DNA of 64,000 nt from BACL21 sp038141525 (GCA_038141525.1 JAYQIF010000001.1:186001-250000); one strand, 5' to 3'. Positions 8,894-18,704 are shown, counted from the stretch's first letter. Translations and numbers: made by a program. Notes: generated from the letters alone by a model not told the origin.

Positions 8894-10518
8894 ATGGACA
8901 AAGGTGTTTTTTCCGTACCAAAACCGCATAACGAACCTGTAAAATCTTACGCTCCAGGAACACCAGAGCGAGCCTCAGTGTTGGCGGCTTACAATCAAAT
9001 GTATCATGAAACCATTGAAGTTCCTTTATGGATTAATGGTCAAGAGGTGCCTACTGGAGACACTCAGTCGATGAATCCGCCGCACGATCACCAACACAGC
9101 TTAGGCGTATTTCACAAAGCCTCCAAAAAGAGGTAAAGCAGGCGGTAGACACCGCGCTCGCAGCTCGAGAAAAATGGGCCCAAACACCCTGGGAACAAAG
9201 AGCAGCAATATTTTTGCGCGCTGCCGAATTAATTGCTGGGCCCTATCGCGCTCGGATTAATGCAGCGACGATGCTCGCCCAATCTAAAACAATGCACCAG
9301 GCTGAAATTGATGCTGCTTGTGAGTTCATTGATTTCCTCCGCTTTAATGTGGCTTATATGACCGAAATGTATCAAGAACAGCCACATTCAACAGCAGAAA
9401 CCTGGAATCGACTAGAATATCGTCCACTAGAAGGGTTCGTTTATGCCATAACACCGTTTAATTTTACAGCCATTGCCGGAAACTTGCCGTCAAGTGCTGC
9501 CCTTATGGGCAATGTTGTGGTTTGGAAACCCAGTGACGCCCAAGTGTATTCCGCACAGGTCGTTCTCGAAGTATTTAAAGAAGCTGGAGTTCCACCCGGA
9601 GTCATTAACATGATCATGGGCGACCCGGTTATGATTACTGAAGAATTATTGGATCATCCAGACTTTAGCGGACTTCATTTTACTGGATCAACAGATGTCT
9701 TTAAGAATCTCTGGCAAAAAATTGGAACCAATATTCACAAATACAAAACCTATCCAAGGATAGTTGGTGAAACTGGTGGAAAAGACTTTATCGTTGCTCA
9801 TCCCTCAGCTGATTTGGATGGGTTGGTAACAGCCATTATCCGTGGTGCCTTTGAATTCCAAGGTCAAAAATGCAGTGCCGCAAGTCGTTGCTACATCCCT
9901 GATAGCCTGTGGCCTGCAGTGTCTGAAAAGCTCACGCAAGAGCTTCAAACAATAAAGCAAGGTTCGCCTGAAGATCCACAAAACTTTATGACAGCCGTGA
10001 TCCACGAAGGGTCTTTTGACAAACTTGCCAGCTTTATTGACCAAGCCAAAGAAGATAAAGATGCAGAAATTATATTCGGTGGAGGGTACGATAAAACCAA
10101 AGGATATTTTATTGAGCCAACGGTAATCAAAACCTCAAACCCGCACTACAAAACCATGGAAACCGAACTTTTCGGTCCGGTTCTGACCATTTATGTCTAT
10201 CAAGACAGCCAGTGGAGCGAAACCTTAACACTCGTAGATCAAACCAGTGATTACGCCCTTACGGGAGCTGTATTTAGTCAAGATCGCTACGCTTTAGACC
10301 AAGCCGTTATTGCCTTGGAAAACAGCGCTGGTAATTTTTACATCAACGACAAACCAACAGGAGCCGTTGTAGGGCAACAACCTTTTGGAGGAGCAAGAGC
10401 CAGTGGAACGAATGATAAAGCGGGAAGTAAACTAAACCTCTATCGCTGGGTCTCCCCGAGAACAGTTAAGGAGCAACTCGTGGTGGCCAAAAATTACCGC
10501 TATACGTTTTTGGATTAA
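8894..10518 (+). CDS. pruA: L-glutamate gamma-semialdehyde (1-pyrroline-5-carboxylate) dehydrogenase, frameshifted
   Basis: Oxidises glutamate semialdehyde to glutamate with NAD+ in proline degradation. The frame from 8894 ends after H-K-A-S-K-K-R. Deleting one A from the AAAAA run at 9125-9129 turns this into S-K-E-V-K-Q-A-V-D-T-A-L, which runs directly into the rest of the protein. The corrected product of about 541 residues has the usual length. Catalytic features are the Glu in G-E-T-G-G-K-D-F and the nucleophile Cys in G-Q-K-C-S-A-A-S-R. The C-terminal Q-P-F-G-G-A-R-A-S-G-T-N motif is typical. The gene has its own strong promoter and converges on the Omp28-like lipoprotein gene with 14 nt between them. 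Confidence 0.93.
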
Positions 10519-10532
10519 ATTCAGTTCGAGAG

Positions 10533-11564
10533 TTACTCGTAAACCACAGTTTCCTCTAAGGCCGCATGTTGGGTATTGACCGCTAAGTTGTTTTGATCGA
10601 CCACCATGACCACCAGGTGTAACTGATCCAAAGCAAATTCTTCTGGAATAGTGTAACTGATTTGTTTGGTGTAGTCCGTCAATGCATTTAGGGCAGGGAT
10701 CGGATCACCAATAGCATCCGTTAGCGCAGCGCGCAAAACGTGCTTTTGTTCAAAATCTACCATGGGATTGCCTTGCCCGAAGTATGGACTGCTTGGATCA
10801 TTGTCGTAATAATTCGTTTGATCGCGCAGTAAGCCATCTTCAGTCATGTAGACAACCAACTTGTGGTCCGCCAAGGCTTGTTCAGAAGCTATAGAAACAG
10901 TAACGCTCAGTGAACGCCCGCTAAGACTTGAGGATAGACCGATGGCAACCGTAGCATCAATGCCTGCCAGACTCAGGACATCTGAGGTAGGGAATTCAGG
11001 AGGGGTCCCTAAGCCCCAAACTATGGTTCTGTCGATGCGCGCTCGAGGAGAACCTGAGGGAATCCCTAAACCATCGCGAATATCCGGTTCGATGGCTAAT
11101 GACAAATCATCTCCGTTATGCAGGGCGACAATCGAAATATTTTCGGTTAAGGCCTGAACGGCATCAACAGCCGCCGAAACCGCTGGACAATAACCACACC
11201 AGGTGCCAGTATAGTCCTCCACCAGAACATTTTTAGTGGGTATCACTACGGAAAAACTCCCGGTATCCGTCGTTGATAAGGTCCCTTGATCTTCGTATTC
11301 TGCATAGACAGAAAATACACCCTCTTGGTCTGAACTGAATGTATTTCCTGTAATCGGTGTTCCGTCCACGTAGAACGTAATGTTGTCGACAATTTCGTTA
11401 GACTCTTCGTCATAAACTCTAAAGGTCACCTCTTGATTGCGCAGTGAAGCCGCTCTGTAAGTAAGGCCAATATTTATGGGCTCAACGGTATTGTCCGTAA
11501 AACTAGAAAAATCTTCTTTTTCGCTGCATGCAACGAAAAAAAGCACCAGACAGACCCCCAACAA
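10533..11564 (-). CDS. Omp28-related lipoprotein with thioredoxin-like CxxC
   Basis: A 343-residue predicted lipoprotein (lipobox V-A-C-S near residue 13). After an Ig-like segment (residues ~30-110) comes N-V-L-V-E-D-Y-T-G-T-W-C-G-Y-C-P, a thioredoxin-like W-C-x-x-C active site characteristic of Omp28-related proteins of Bacteroidota. It is probably attached to the outer membrane. The start is uncertain: 11564 is a TTG codon that gives a short, poorly charged signal peptide, and the nearest upstream ATG (11590) is out of frame by one base. A missing base there, as elsewhere in this window, is plausible. It lies divergent from the TlpA-like gene, 185 nt away. Confidence 0.75.
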   Translation of the reverse strand: MLGVCLVLFFVACSEKEDFSSFTDNTVEPINIGLTYRAASLRNQEVTFRVYDEESNEIVDNITFYVDGTPITGNTFSSDQEGVFSVYAEYEDQGTLSTTDTGSFSVVIPTKNVLVEDYTGTWCGYCPAVSAAVDAVQALTENISIVALHNGDDLSLAIEPDIRDGLGIPSGSPRARIDRTIVWGLGTPPEFPTSDVLSLAGIDATVAIGLSSSLSGRSLSVTVSIASEQALADHKLVVYMTEDGLLRDQTNYYDNDPSSPYFGQGNPMVDFEQKHVLRAALTDAIGDPIPALNALTDYTKQISYTIPEEFALDQLHLVVMVVDQNNLAVNTQHAALEETVVYE

Positions 11565-11612
11565 AAGAAATTGCGATAACTCAAAGCCATAGATTTAATG
11601 ATTTAAATATTG

Positions 11613-11638
11613 AATTTTGGCTAAAATAACCAAAATTA
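11613..11638 (-). promoter_or_regulatory. Inverted repeat with a -7 element upstream of the Omp28-like gene
   Basis: AATTTTGG and CCAAAATT form perfect 8-bp arms separated by 9 nt in the divergent intergenic region. The right arm contains TAATTTTG on the minus strand (11638-11631), an exact TAnnTTTG match. It could be a promoter overlapped by an operator, or chance in AT-rich DNA. Confidence 0.4.
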
Positions 11639-11749
11639 ATCTCCTAAGATAAAGTTTTTTCAAACTCGAAAGACTTGTCCCAAAATTAATGAATACAGTA
11701 AAATTTCATTAATATTGTGTTTGGATAGAATCTCAAGAAATCCATTTTT

Positions 11750-12235
11750 ATGAAAAACCTAATCATCAGTATATTGGTATTAATGAACAGCGCAACGCTC
11801 ATCGCTCAGGATGCACTTCCGGATATCGCACTAGAAACACTTGACGGCCAAACGACAACACTTACCAGTGAAGCCAATCGATCGGAACTTACGATCGTAT
11901 CGCTTTGGGCGACCTGGTGTGTCCCTTGTATCAAAGAATTGGATGCCATAAGTGAAATATATTCCGATTGGCAAGACGAAACTGGCGTTTCACTGATCGC
12001 TGTATCCATCGATGATGCGCGTACCGTACGCCGCGTACGACCCATGATTAACGGAAAAGGCTGGGAATACAACATCCTGCTCGATACCAATAATGATGTC
12101 AAAAGAGCGCTTGGCGCAGCCACTGTTCCTTTAACTGTACTGGTTAAGAATCGACTAATAGTCTATCGTCATTCCGGCTACACTCCTGGGGCAGAATATG
12201 AACTCTACGAGGAAATATTGGCCAACGCAGATTAA
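11750..12235 (+). CDS. TlpA-like thioredoxin-fold oxidoreductase, exported
   Basis: A 161-residue protein with a signal peptide (cleavage near L-I-A-Q, residue 20) and a TlpA/ResA-type thioredoxin fold. The active site is S-L-W-A-T-W-C-V-P-C-I-K-E-L near residues 52-65 and the cis-Pro loop is A-T-V-P-L-T-V. It should act as a thiol-disulfide oxidoreductase in the periplasm. It begins 17 nt before the DUF6029-type barrel gene and is divergent from the Omp28-like lipoprotein, which also has a CxxC. The substrate is unknown. Confidence 0.85.
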   Translation: MKNLIISILVLMNSATLIAQDALPDIALETLDGQTTTLTSEANRSELTIVSLWATWCVPCIKELDAISEIYSDWQDETGVSLIAVSIDDARTVRRVRPMINGKGWEYNILLDTNNDVKRALGAATVPLTVLVKNRLIVYRHSGYTPGAEYELYEEILANAD

Positions 12236-12251
12236 TCTTATCTCAAACTAG

Positions 12252-13919
12252 ATGAAACACATTTTTTACGCCATTATTTTTTTGGCCACCACTCCGTTTT
12301 GGGGACAAAACGATCAGGGTTATTTATATGGAGGGTTTGAATCAAACAGCCAATGGCTCTTAGACGATACAGAACTAAAACTCACCGACACCGATCCCGG
12401 CTTTTTAGCTCCAGAAGACGCTTTTCGCGCTAACAACTATTTACAATTAAATTATAATATAGTTGATTTTACAGCAGGCATACAATATGAAAGCTACTTG
12501 CCCTCTGCCCTATTGGGGTTTAGTCCGACATTCGATAACAATAATGGCATCGCCTACTATTATCTAAATGCCAAACTTCAAGGTTTAGACATCACGGCAG
12601 GTTATTTTTACGAACAATTTGGCAGTGGTTTGATTTTGCGCAGTTGGGAAGACCGTCAACTCGGAATTAATTCAGCCATTCAGGGAGCACGTGTTAAATT
12701 TAACCTCAATGACTACATCTCAATTACGGCATTGGCCGGACAACAGCGCAATGGTTTTGAACTGACCGATGGCGTCATTAATGGCTATGACCTTAACTAT
12801 GATTTAGGGCAACAATTAAATTTTGGGCGCGGTGATCTAAGATTAGGCGCCAGTTATGTGAGCCGATACCAAGAGCGTGGGACTAACGATCAAATCCCCA
12901 GTAATGTCGGCGCACTCTCAGGACGTATTGATTTTGGATTTGGCGGTCTATACGGCAACATAGAAGCCATCAAAAAAGACCCAGATGTTATTGCCAATGA
13001 AGGCCAATTGGTTTCGAACCGACTCTATGATGGGACCGCACTACAAGCCAATTTGGGTTATTCTCAAAAAGGTTTTGGCGCAAGTACCACTTTTAGACGA
13101 TTGGAGAATTTTAATTTTTACGCCGATCGCTTGGCTGAAGGAAATCAATTCAATCAGCAACTCATTTCCTATACCCCTGCCCTGACCAAGCAGCAAGATT
13201 ATTTGCTGACCAATATTTACGTGTACAACGCACAACCTAGACTGATTACCGATCCTCTCGATCAGCGTGCAGGTGAAGTAGGGGTTCAGTCTGACGTTTA
13301 TGTTTCTTTTCCAAAGGAATCAGCTTTAGGTAAACTCGGGACCAAAATTGCTGGAAACTTTTCTTACTGGGCGGGATTAGAGGCTACTTTTTATGACGAC
13401 CAATCTTATGATGTCGAATTTATTGGCTCTGGAGATCGCTACTTCAGAGACATCAATGCAGAAATAAAAAACCGCTGGAACAAGAACTTAAACACGGTTT
13501 TGACCTACCAAAATGTGATTGCCGACAAAGGTGTGGTTTTGGGAGGACCACTAGGCAGTCAAGGGGACATCAAGGCGTCAATCATTGTTGCTGAGGGGAC
13601 CTACAAACTAGGCAAAGGTCGCTCAGTGCGATTAGTCGGGCAACATTTATCTACCGAGCAAGATCGAAAAAATTGGGCCGGAGCAGTCATTGAATACAAC
13701 TTTAACTCACGCATGTCCATATACGGGGCAGATGCCTACAATTATGGAGGCGTGACTCAAGTCCACTACTATAATTTTGGGGGTAGCTACACCAAGGGCA
13801 GAGTGCGTTTTGCCATGAATTACGGTCGTCAGCGCGGTGGCCTGATTTGTGTCGGCGGAGTATGTCGTTTTGTGCCAGAGAACAACGGACTCAGCATGAA
13901 TTTAAACGTTACCTTTTAA
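12252..13919 (+). CDS. DUF6029-type outer-membrane barrel protein
   Basis: A 555-residue protein with a signal peptide (cleavage after F-W-G-Q) and alternating polar/hydrophobic strands throughout, ending in L-N-V-T-F with a terminal Phe as in outer-membrane beta-barrels. I recognise it as the Bacteroidota family DUF6029 (Y-G-G-F-E-S-N-S-Q-W near the N-terminus, Y-F-Y-E-Q-F-G-S-G-L-I-L-R-S-W-E-D-R). The last ~25 residues hold its only two cysteines, I-C-V-G-G-V-C-R. It lies 16 nt after the TlpA-like gene, probably co-transcribed, and is followed by a strong terminator. The function is not known. Confidence 0.8.
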   Translation: MKHIFYAIIFLATTPFWGQNDQGYLYGGFESNSQWLLDDTELKLTDTDPGFLAPEDAFRANNYLQLNYNIVDFTAGIQYESYLPSALLGFSPTFDNNNGIAYYYLNAKLQGLDITAGYFYEQFGSGLILRSWEDRQLGINSAIQGARVKFNLNDYISITALAGQQRNGFELTDGVINGYDLNYDLGQQLNFGRGDLRLGASYVSRYQERGTNDQIPSNVGALSGRIDFGFGGLYGNIEAIKKDPDVIANEGQLVSNRLYDGTALQANLGYSQKGFGASTTFRRLENFNFYADRLAEGNQFNQQLISYTPALTKQQDYLLTNIYVYNAQPRLITDPLDQRAGEVGVQSDVYVSFPKESALGKLGTKIAGNFSYWAGLEATFYDDQSYDVEFIGSGDRYFRDINAEIKNRWNKNLNTVLTYQNVIADKGVVLGGPLGSQGDIKASIIVAEGTYKLGKGRSVRLVGQHLSTEQDRKNWAGAVIEYNFNSRMSIYGADAYNYGGVTQVHYYNFGGSYTKGRVRFAMNYGRQRGGLICVGGVCRFVPENNGLSMNLNVTF

Positions 13920-14022
13920 AAAATTGCGTCGCCAGTCGGCGTTCAGTCGTATTTACGGATCAGGACAGTCATAGACACAGGCCCACCTCGCAAATAGCCC
14001 AGCAGAACGAGAATTTTAGAGG

Positions 14023-14064
14023 ACAAAAAAAGAGCCCGCGGCTAAAGCCGCGGGCTCTTTTTTG
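14023..14064. terminator. Strong bidirectional terminator
   Basis: Perfect 12-bp arms AGAGCCCGCGGC/GCCGCGGGCTCT (14031-14042 and 14047-14058) around TAAA, with an A-run before and a T-run after. It ends the TlpA/DUF6029 unit on the plus strand and the cargo gene on the minus strand. The 110 nt between 13919 and the hairpin show no gene. Confidence 0.95.
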
Positions 14065-14125
14065 TTTGTTTACAGCAAACCATTTGACTGTTCACTAGGT
14101 CCTTAGTTCAGCCTACAATAAATCG

Positions 14126-14845
14126 TTATCGCTTAATAATTTTAAAGGTCTTTTGCGCGCCGCTATCATTTTGTAAAACAGCCATGTACATTGCCGCAGA
14201 AAGATGCGTGAGATCAATAGACTGATCTCCTTGTGAGACATTATATTGACCAACTTTTTTTCCTTGTAGATCGAAAAGATCAAGTACCATGCGCTCGTGC
14301 GCGCGCAGGATCAACTGGGTGTTCACTAGATTCTGCAAAACACTCACCTGCGGTCCATTTTCGCCCATACCAAGATTTGGGTCATAGCGATAAGTCATGG
14401 TTAAATCCTCTCCTATGGGGTCGCCGTTGGCGTCGACTTGATAAAATCTAAAGACATATTCAATAGGATTACCGCCACCATCGACGAAATTGGCGATATG
14501 ATCACCTGGAAATCCTTGATTTTCTCCGGGTTGAATAGTTACAACCTCGTTGCCTGGAGGGTAAGACGCGCCAAATACCAAGTCCACATAACACAGACCA
14601 TAGCACAGTTGTACCCCAGATCCGTCGCCATTTACCGCGCTGACAAATTCGATTTTCGTGTAAATTTCTTCAGTGGCAGATTCATTGTTTACCCAAAATG
14701 GTAATTCCGCGATCCCCAGACCGTAAATACCAAATGTCCAAGTAGATCCATCCAAAATTGGGTCGCCCTCATGAGTCTCCACTGAAAACTGTGCACAAGT
14801 CACTGCCGTGATCAATGACATGCAAAAAGCCAAAATATTTCTCAT
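14126..14845 (-). CDS. Secreted protein with T9SS type A C-terminal sorting domain
   Basis: A 239-residue protein with an N-terminal signal peptide (cleavage near V-T-C-A-Q). The last ~75 residues form a sorting domain of the T9SS: V-L-Q-N-L-V-N, L-D-L-F-D-L-Q-G-K-K-V, then L-S-A-A-M-Y-M-A-V-L and a basic end K-I-I-K-R. The preceding ~150 residues have strand-rich character with two close cysteines (C-Y-G-L-C) and no family I recognise. The protein should be exported through the T9SS. Confidence 0.8.
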   Translation of the reverse strand: MRNILAFCMSLITAVTCAQFSVETHEGDPILDGSTWTFGIYGLGIAELPFWVNNESATEEIYTKIEFVSAVNGDGSGVQLCYGLCYVDLVFGASYPPGNEVVTIQPGENQGFPGDHIANFVDGGGNPIEYVFRFYQVDANGDPIGEDLTMTYRYDPNLGMGENGPQVSVLQNLVNTQLILRAHERMVLDLFDLQGKKVGQYNVSQGDQSIDLTHLSAAMYMAVLQNDSGAQKTFKIIKR

Positions 14846-15077
14846 AAAAAAAATTCTAATATTATATAAATTAAAGTCGCAGCAAGATATATAATTCGTT
14901 TCGTTTTAATATGTTTTTTTACTGGTAATTTCTGTTAATACACACTTAACTTGTATTTTGCAATTAATTGAATATCAAATACATAAAATCACGTAATTGT
15001 AAAAAAAAACGGAAAATTATATATCTGTTTTGGGCTATTTTAAGTACATTTCACCTTCAGAAAAAAAATAAAATAAC

Positions 15078-16756
15078 ATGAAACAATTTTACTTCACACT
15101 CACGCTCATTTTCGCGACAGTAGGGATTTTGGCTCAAACAATAGTCTCAACAAATCCGGAAAACAAAAATGTAATCCTTGAAGAATTTACAGGAATTTAT
15201 TGTGTTTATTGTCCCGATGGGCACGCCATTGCGCAGGCCATAAAGGATGCAAACCCAAACGATGTTTATTTAATCAACATTCATACAGGTGGTTATGCCA
15301 ATCCCTCTGGTAATGATCCCGATTACAGAACACAATTTGGCGCGGCAATCGCAGCCCAATCCAATTTGGTCGGGTATCCAGCTGGAACGGTAAACAGGCA
15401 CTATTTTCCTGGATCTGCCCAAAATGGTGGTACGGGAACTGCAATGAGTCGTGGTGCATGGAATGCCAGGAGTAATGAAACTCTCGCAGAGGCGTCTTAT
15501 ATGAACATGGCCGTGGAAGCAGAAATCGATATTCAGACCAATGAAATGACGGTCCATGTTGAAGCTTATTACACCGATAGTAGTCCTGAATCAACCAATA
15601 AATTAAATGTTGCCTTGTTGCAAAACAATACCTTAGGCCCACAAACAGGAGGCGGTGCTGGTAATCAATACAACCACATGCACCGTTTGATTCATATGAT
15701 TACTGGTCAGTGGGGAGAAGATGTTTCTCCGACGACCGCTGGTTCTTTTATTGATAAGACCTACACCTACACTATTCCTGCGGCTCACAACAATATACCA
15801 ATCGAGATACTCGATCTTGAGCTGGTTGTCTTTATGACCGAAACGACTCAAGAAATTATTAGCGGAAGTGGAACAACCCCAATGTACACGGGTATTACTG
15901 CACAAAACGATGCGGCTGTTGAATCCATCCCAAGTATTGCAGATCAATGTGGATTCTTGGAACCTGTTTTTGAACTAAAAATTATGGAAATGACCCATTA
16001 ACCTCTGTAGAGGTCAGCTATTCGGTTAACGGAGAGGCAGTGCAAACCTATACTTGGACCGGAAATATTCCATCGCTTTACTCTGAATTAGTGACCCTTC
16101 CGGGTGTTGCCTTTGACGTGCAAGCAAGCAATACCGTAGAAATTAGTCTAGAAGCGGATGAAGAAAATAACAACAATACACTGACACAATCATTCAATCA
16201 ATTGACTTTTGAAAACACCAATACGGTCAATTTAATCCTGAACACGGATTCCCAAGGTGAGGAATGTACCTGGGAAATCTTGAATGGGGTTGGTGATGTT
16301 GTTGCTCAAGGTGGTCCTTACACTGGCGTTACAAATGTTACCGAGTCATTTAACTTACCAGGAGATTGTTACAAATTCAACTTGCGTGATTCAGGGAATA
16401 ATGGAGGGGAATCTGTTGTTATGTATGACAGCGACAATAATGTGATTTTTCAGTCAAGCGGAAATTATGGATCTGGTGCAGCGGTTCCATTCCAAACCGA
16501 ATTTATCTTAGACGCAGGAGATCAGTTCTTAAGTCAACTAAGTATCTATCCGAACCCCACAAATAACAGAGTACATATTCTCAATGCCCAAAACACAGAC
16601 CTCACAGTATACGATGTATTAGGAAAAGTTCTGATGTCACAGAAGCTCAATAATTCCAATGAAGTGGTTGATTTAAGTCAACTTCTTAGTGGAACTTATT
16701 TCATCGCACTGGATCAAAACGGCCAACGCCGTGTAGAAAAGGTGGTAAAAATATAA
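15078..16756 (+). CDS. Omp28-like thioredoxin-fold T9SS cargo protein, frameshifted
   Basis: A signal peptide (cleavage near I-L-A-Q) is followed by N-V-I-L-E-E-F-T-G-I-Y-C-V-Y-C-P-D-G, the C-x-x-C site of Omp28-related proteins. The first frame stops after residue 307. Adding one A to the AAAAA run at 15977-15981 gives E-L-K-N-Y-G-N-D-P-L-T-S-V-E-V, continuing into the second frame. The full product is about 559 residues and ends with a T9SS type A sorting domain (L-S-I-Y-P-N-P-T-N-N, V-Y-D-V-L-G-K-V-L, L-L-S-G-T-Y-F-I-A-L, K-V-V-K-I). It is therefore probably a secreted or surface-anchored thiol oxidoreductase. A terminator follows. Confidence 0.85.
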
Positions 16757-16782
16757 GCTTAAAACAACCAATTTGTTGGATA

Positions 16783-16816
16783 AAAAGCGGCCTACTCACA
16801 TAGGCCGCTTTTTTTA
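16783..16816. terminator. Bidirectional terminator between cargo gene and rsmG
   Basis: Arms AAAAGCGGCCTA/TAGGCCGCTTTT (16783-16794 and 16801-16812) around a 6-nt loop, followed by T-rich sequence. It serves the plus-strand cargo gene and, in reverse, rsmG. Confidence 0.92.
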
Positions 16817-16855
16817 ATTGTTTTTAGTTTGTTCTCGACCAAACAAATTTGGTGA

Positions 16856-17474
16856 TCACAGAGGTACATGAACCACTACTTTGGTCTCAAAAAACTGCGG
16901 GTCAAAAAATTCGGCGAGAGGATAAATAGAGGCCTTTTTGTATCGTCGTAATTCATCGCTTAAATCCCCGCCTTTAAGCGCCAGAATCCCATTAGGTATC
17001 TCGTGCATAGATTCTAAGCGTATTTTTTGACGGGTCCACTGCACCAGCCCTTGCATGCGTGTAACGGCACGAGTGACTACAAAATCAAATGTCCCCTCAG
17101 TCGTTTCGGCTCGTTGATGAAAAGCCGAAACATTCTCGAGGCCTAAATTTTGGACCACCTCTTGAACAACTTTTTATTTTTTTACCAATACTGTCAACCA
17201 AAACAAATTCGGTATCCGGGAACATAATCGCCAACGGAATCCCAGGGAATCCTCCACCTGTGCCGACATCCAAAACGCGCGCGGCAGACCTGAATGTAAC
17301 GAGTTTGGCAATACCCAAAGAATGAAGCACATGACGCTCGTACAAGGCATCGATATCCTTACGAGATATGACATTGATTTGCTCATTCCAATGGCGATAA
17401 AGACCCTCTAAAGCCGCAAATTGATCGTATTGGATTGCGCTGAGTTCAGGAAAATATTTTTTGATGAGGTTCAT
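16856..17474 (-). CDS. rsmG: 16S rRNA (guanine527-N7)-methyltransferase RsmG, frameshifted
   Basis: An AdoMet-dependent methyltransferase acting on G527 of 16S rRNA. The N-terminal frame holds the family motifs H-W-N-E-Q-I-N-V-I-S-R-K-D and the AdoMet loop V-L-D-V-G-T-G-G-G-F-P-G-I-P-L-A, then ends out of family after G-K-K-I-K. The second frame gives V-V-Q-N-L-G-L-E-N-V and F-D-F-V-V-T-R-A-V-T. Removing one A from the AAAAA run (plus-strand TTTTT at 17171-17175) joins them as G-K-K-I-K-V-V-Q-E-V-V-Q. The corrected length of about 206 residues is normal. Confidence 0.92.
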
Positions 17475-17489
17475 AGCAGTTATTAACTA

Positions 17490-17497
17490 CAAAAGTA
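17490..17497 (-). promoter_or_regulatory. Promoter -7 element of rsmG
   Basis: TACTTTTG on the minus strand is an exact TAnnTTTG match 15 nt upstream of the rsmG start, giving a leader of roughly 10 nt. Confidence 0.6.
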
Positions 17498-17600
17498 GGG
17501 CTTCCTTAATAATTTTAATTGGTCTTGATAGAGTAATAAGCCCTAGTTGTTTATTTTAGTATCATCAATTAATGACTAAATTTAAAATCGACTATATATT

Positions 17601-18698
17601 TTGGGGCACACAACGATCAAATTTCCGCGTGCAGACAAAGCACAATTTTTCAAAACGCTGAATCGCAGGGTCAACACCTACTTTAAGGAGAATAAACTAT
17701 CGAAATCAGGCAACTGGCGTTTACATATTAAAACACTCGTCATGTTCGGTCCTCTATCATCGGACCTTATGTCTTGCTCTGGACGCAGCCCCATGGCAGG
17801 ATGGATGCAGTTTTTACTGACTATGGTCATGGGCGTCGGAATGGCCGGAATTGGAATGAATGTCATGCACGATGCCAATCATGGAGCCTATTCCAATAAA
17901 AACTGGGTCAATAAGATTCTGGGCAGCAGTATTTATATACTGGCAGGTAATGTTTACAATTGGCAGGTACAGCACAATGTACTGCACCACACTTACACCA
18001 ACATCCACGGACATGATGAGGATTTAGAGGCGGGACGTATTCTGCGATTTTCCAAACACGCCCCGTGGAAACGATTTCACAAGTTTCAGCATATTTATGG
18101 AGTACTGTTTTACGGCTTATTAACCATCAACTGGGCGATCACAGCAGATTTTATGCAAACCCAACGCTATTTGAAGCGCAAATTATCCTACGGACGATTT
18201 CCGAATCCATGGCGTCAATGGACCACTTTGGTAGCCACCAAAATTTTATATGCGACCATTTGGATTGTGATACCGATGTTATTTTTCCCAATGGCTTGGT
18301 GGCAAATTCTTATCGGCTTTGTTGTCATGCACTATACGGCGGGATTGATTTTGAGTGTCGTATTTCAGTTAGCACACGTTATTGAAGACACCACGATGCC
18401 GCTACCCGATGAATCTGGAACCATGAAAAATACTTGGGCCATTCATCAACTTTTTACCACGGTGAATTTTTCGACAAAAAATAGGCTCATCAATTGGTTT
18501 ACAGGTGGTCTTAATCATCAGGTAGAGCACCATATTTTTCCGAATATTAGTCATATTCATTACACAAAAATTGCATCAATAGTAAAGAAAACAGCACAAG
18601 AATTTGACCTACCCTATCACGAATATCGAACCACCAGATCGGCAATCGCTGCTCATTTTAGACATTTAAAAAACATGGGGATGAAACCCGCTTTGTGA
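17601..18698 (+). CDS. Membrane fatty acid desaturase, with a compensating frameshift pair
   Basis: An acyl-lipid/acyl-CoA desaturase with the three His boxes of the membrane di-iron family: H-D-A-N-H near 92, H-N-V-L-H-H near 131, and H-Q-V-E-H-H near 311 followed by I-F-P-N-I-S-H. The Q-V-E-H-H form is that of front-end desaturases, here without a cytochrome b5 domain. About 14 codons (17748-17790) do not fit the family; another frame of the same DNA reads I-I-G-P-Y-V-L-L-W-T-Q-P, the expected membrane segment. One base missing near 17750 and one extra C in the CCCC run at 17789-17792 explain it. The start is a TTG codon and is uncertain. The gene leads a unit with the aminotransferase and purT. 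Confidence 0.85.
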   Translation: MGHTTIKFPRADKAQFFKTLNRRVNTYFKENKLSKSGNWRLHIKTLVMFGPLSSDLMSCSGRSPMAGWMQFLLTMVMGVGMAGIGMNVMHDANHGAYSNKNWVNKILGSSIYILAGNVYNWQVQHNVLHHTYTNIHGHDEDLEAGRILRFSKHAPWKRFHKFQHIYGVLFYGLLTINWAITADFMQTQRYLKRKLSYGRFPNPWRQWTTLVATKILYATIWIVIPMLFFPMAWWQILIGFVVMHYTAGLILSVVFQLAHVIEDTTMPLPDESGTMKNTWAIHQLFTTVNFSTKNRLINWFTGGLNHQVEHHIFPNISHIHYTKIASIVKKTAQEFDLPYHEYRTTRSAIAAHFRHLKNMGMKPAL

Positions 18699-18704
18699 CC
18701 CAAC

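Noticed and set aside
14438..14704. 88-codon plus-strand ORF opposite the T9SS cargo gene
   Set aside because: It is a shadow frame: the opposite strand has a signal peptide and a clear sorting domain.
15274..15947. Minus-strand ORFs opposite the Omp28-like cargo gene
   Set aside because: They are antisense shadows of a gene with a signal peptide, CxxC motif and sorting domain.
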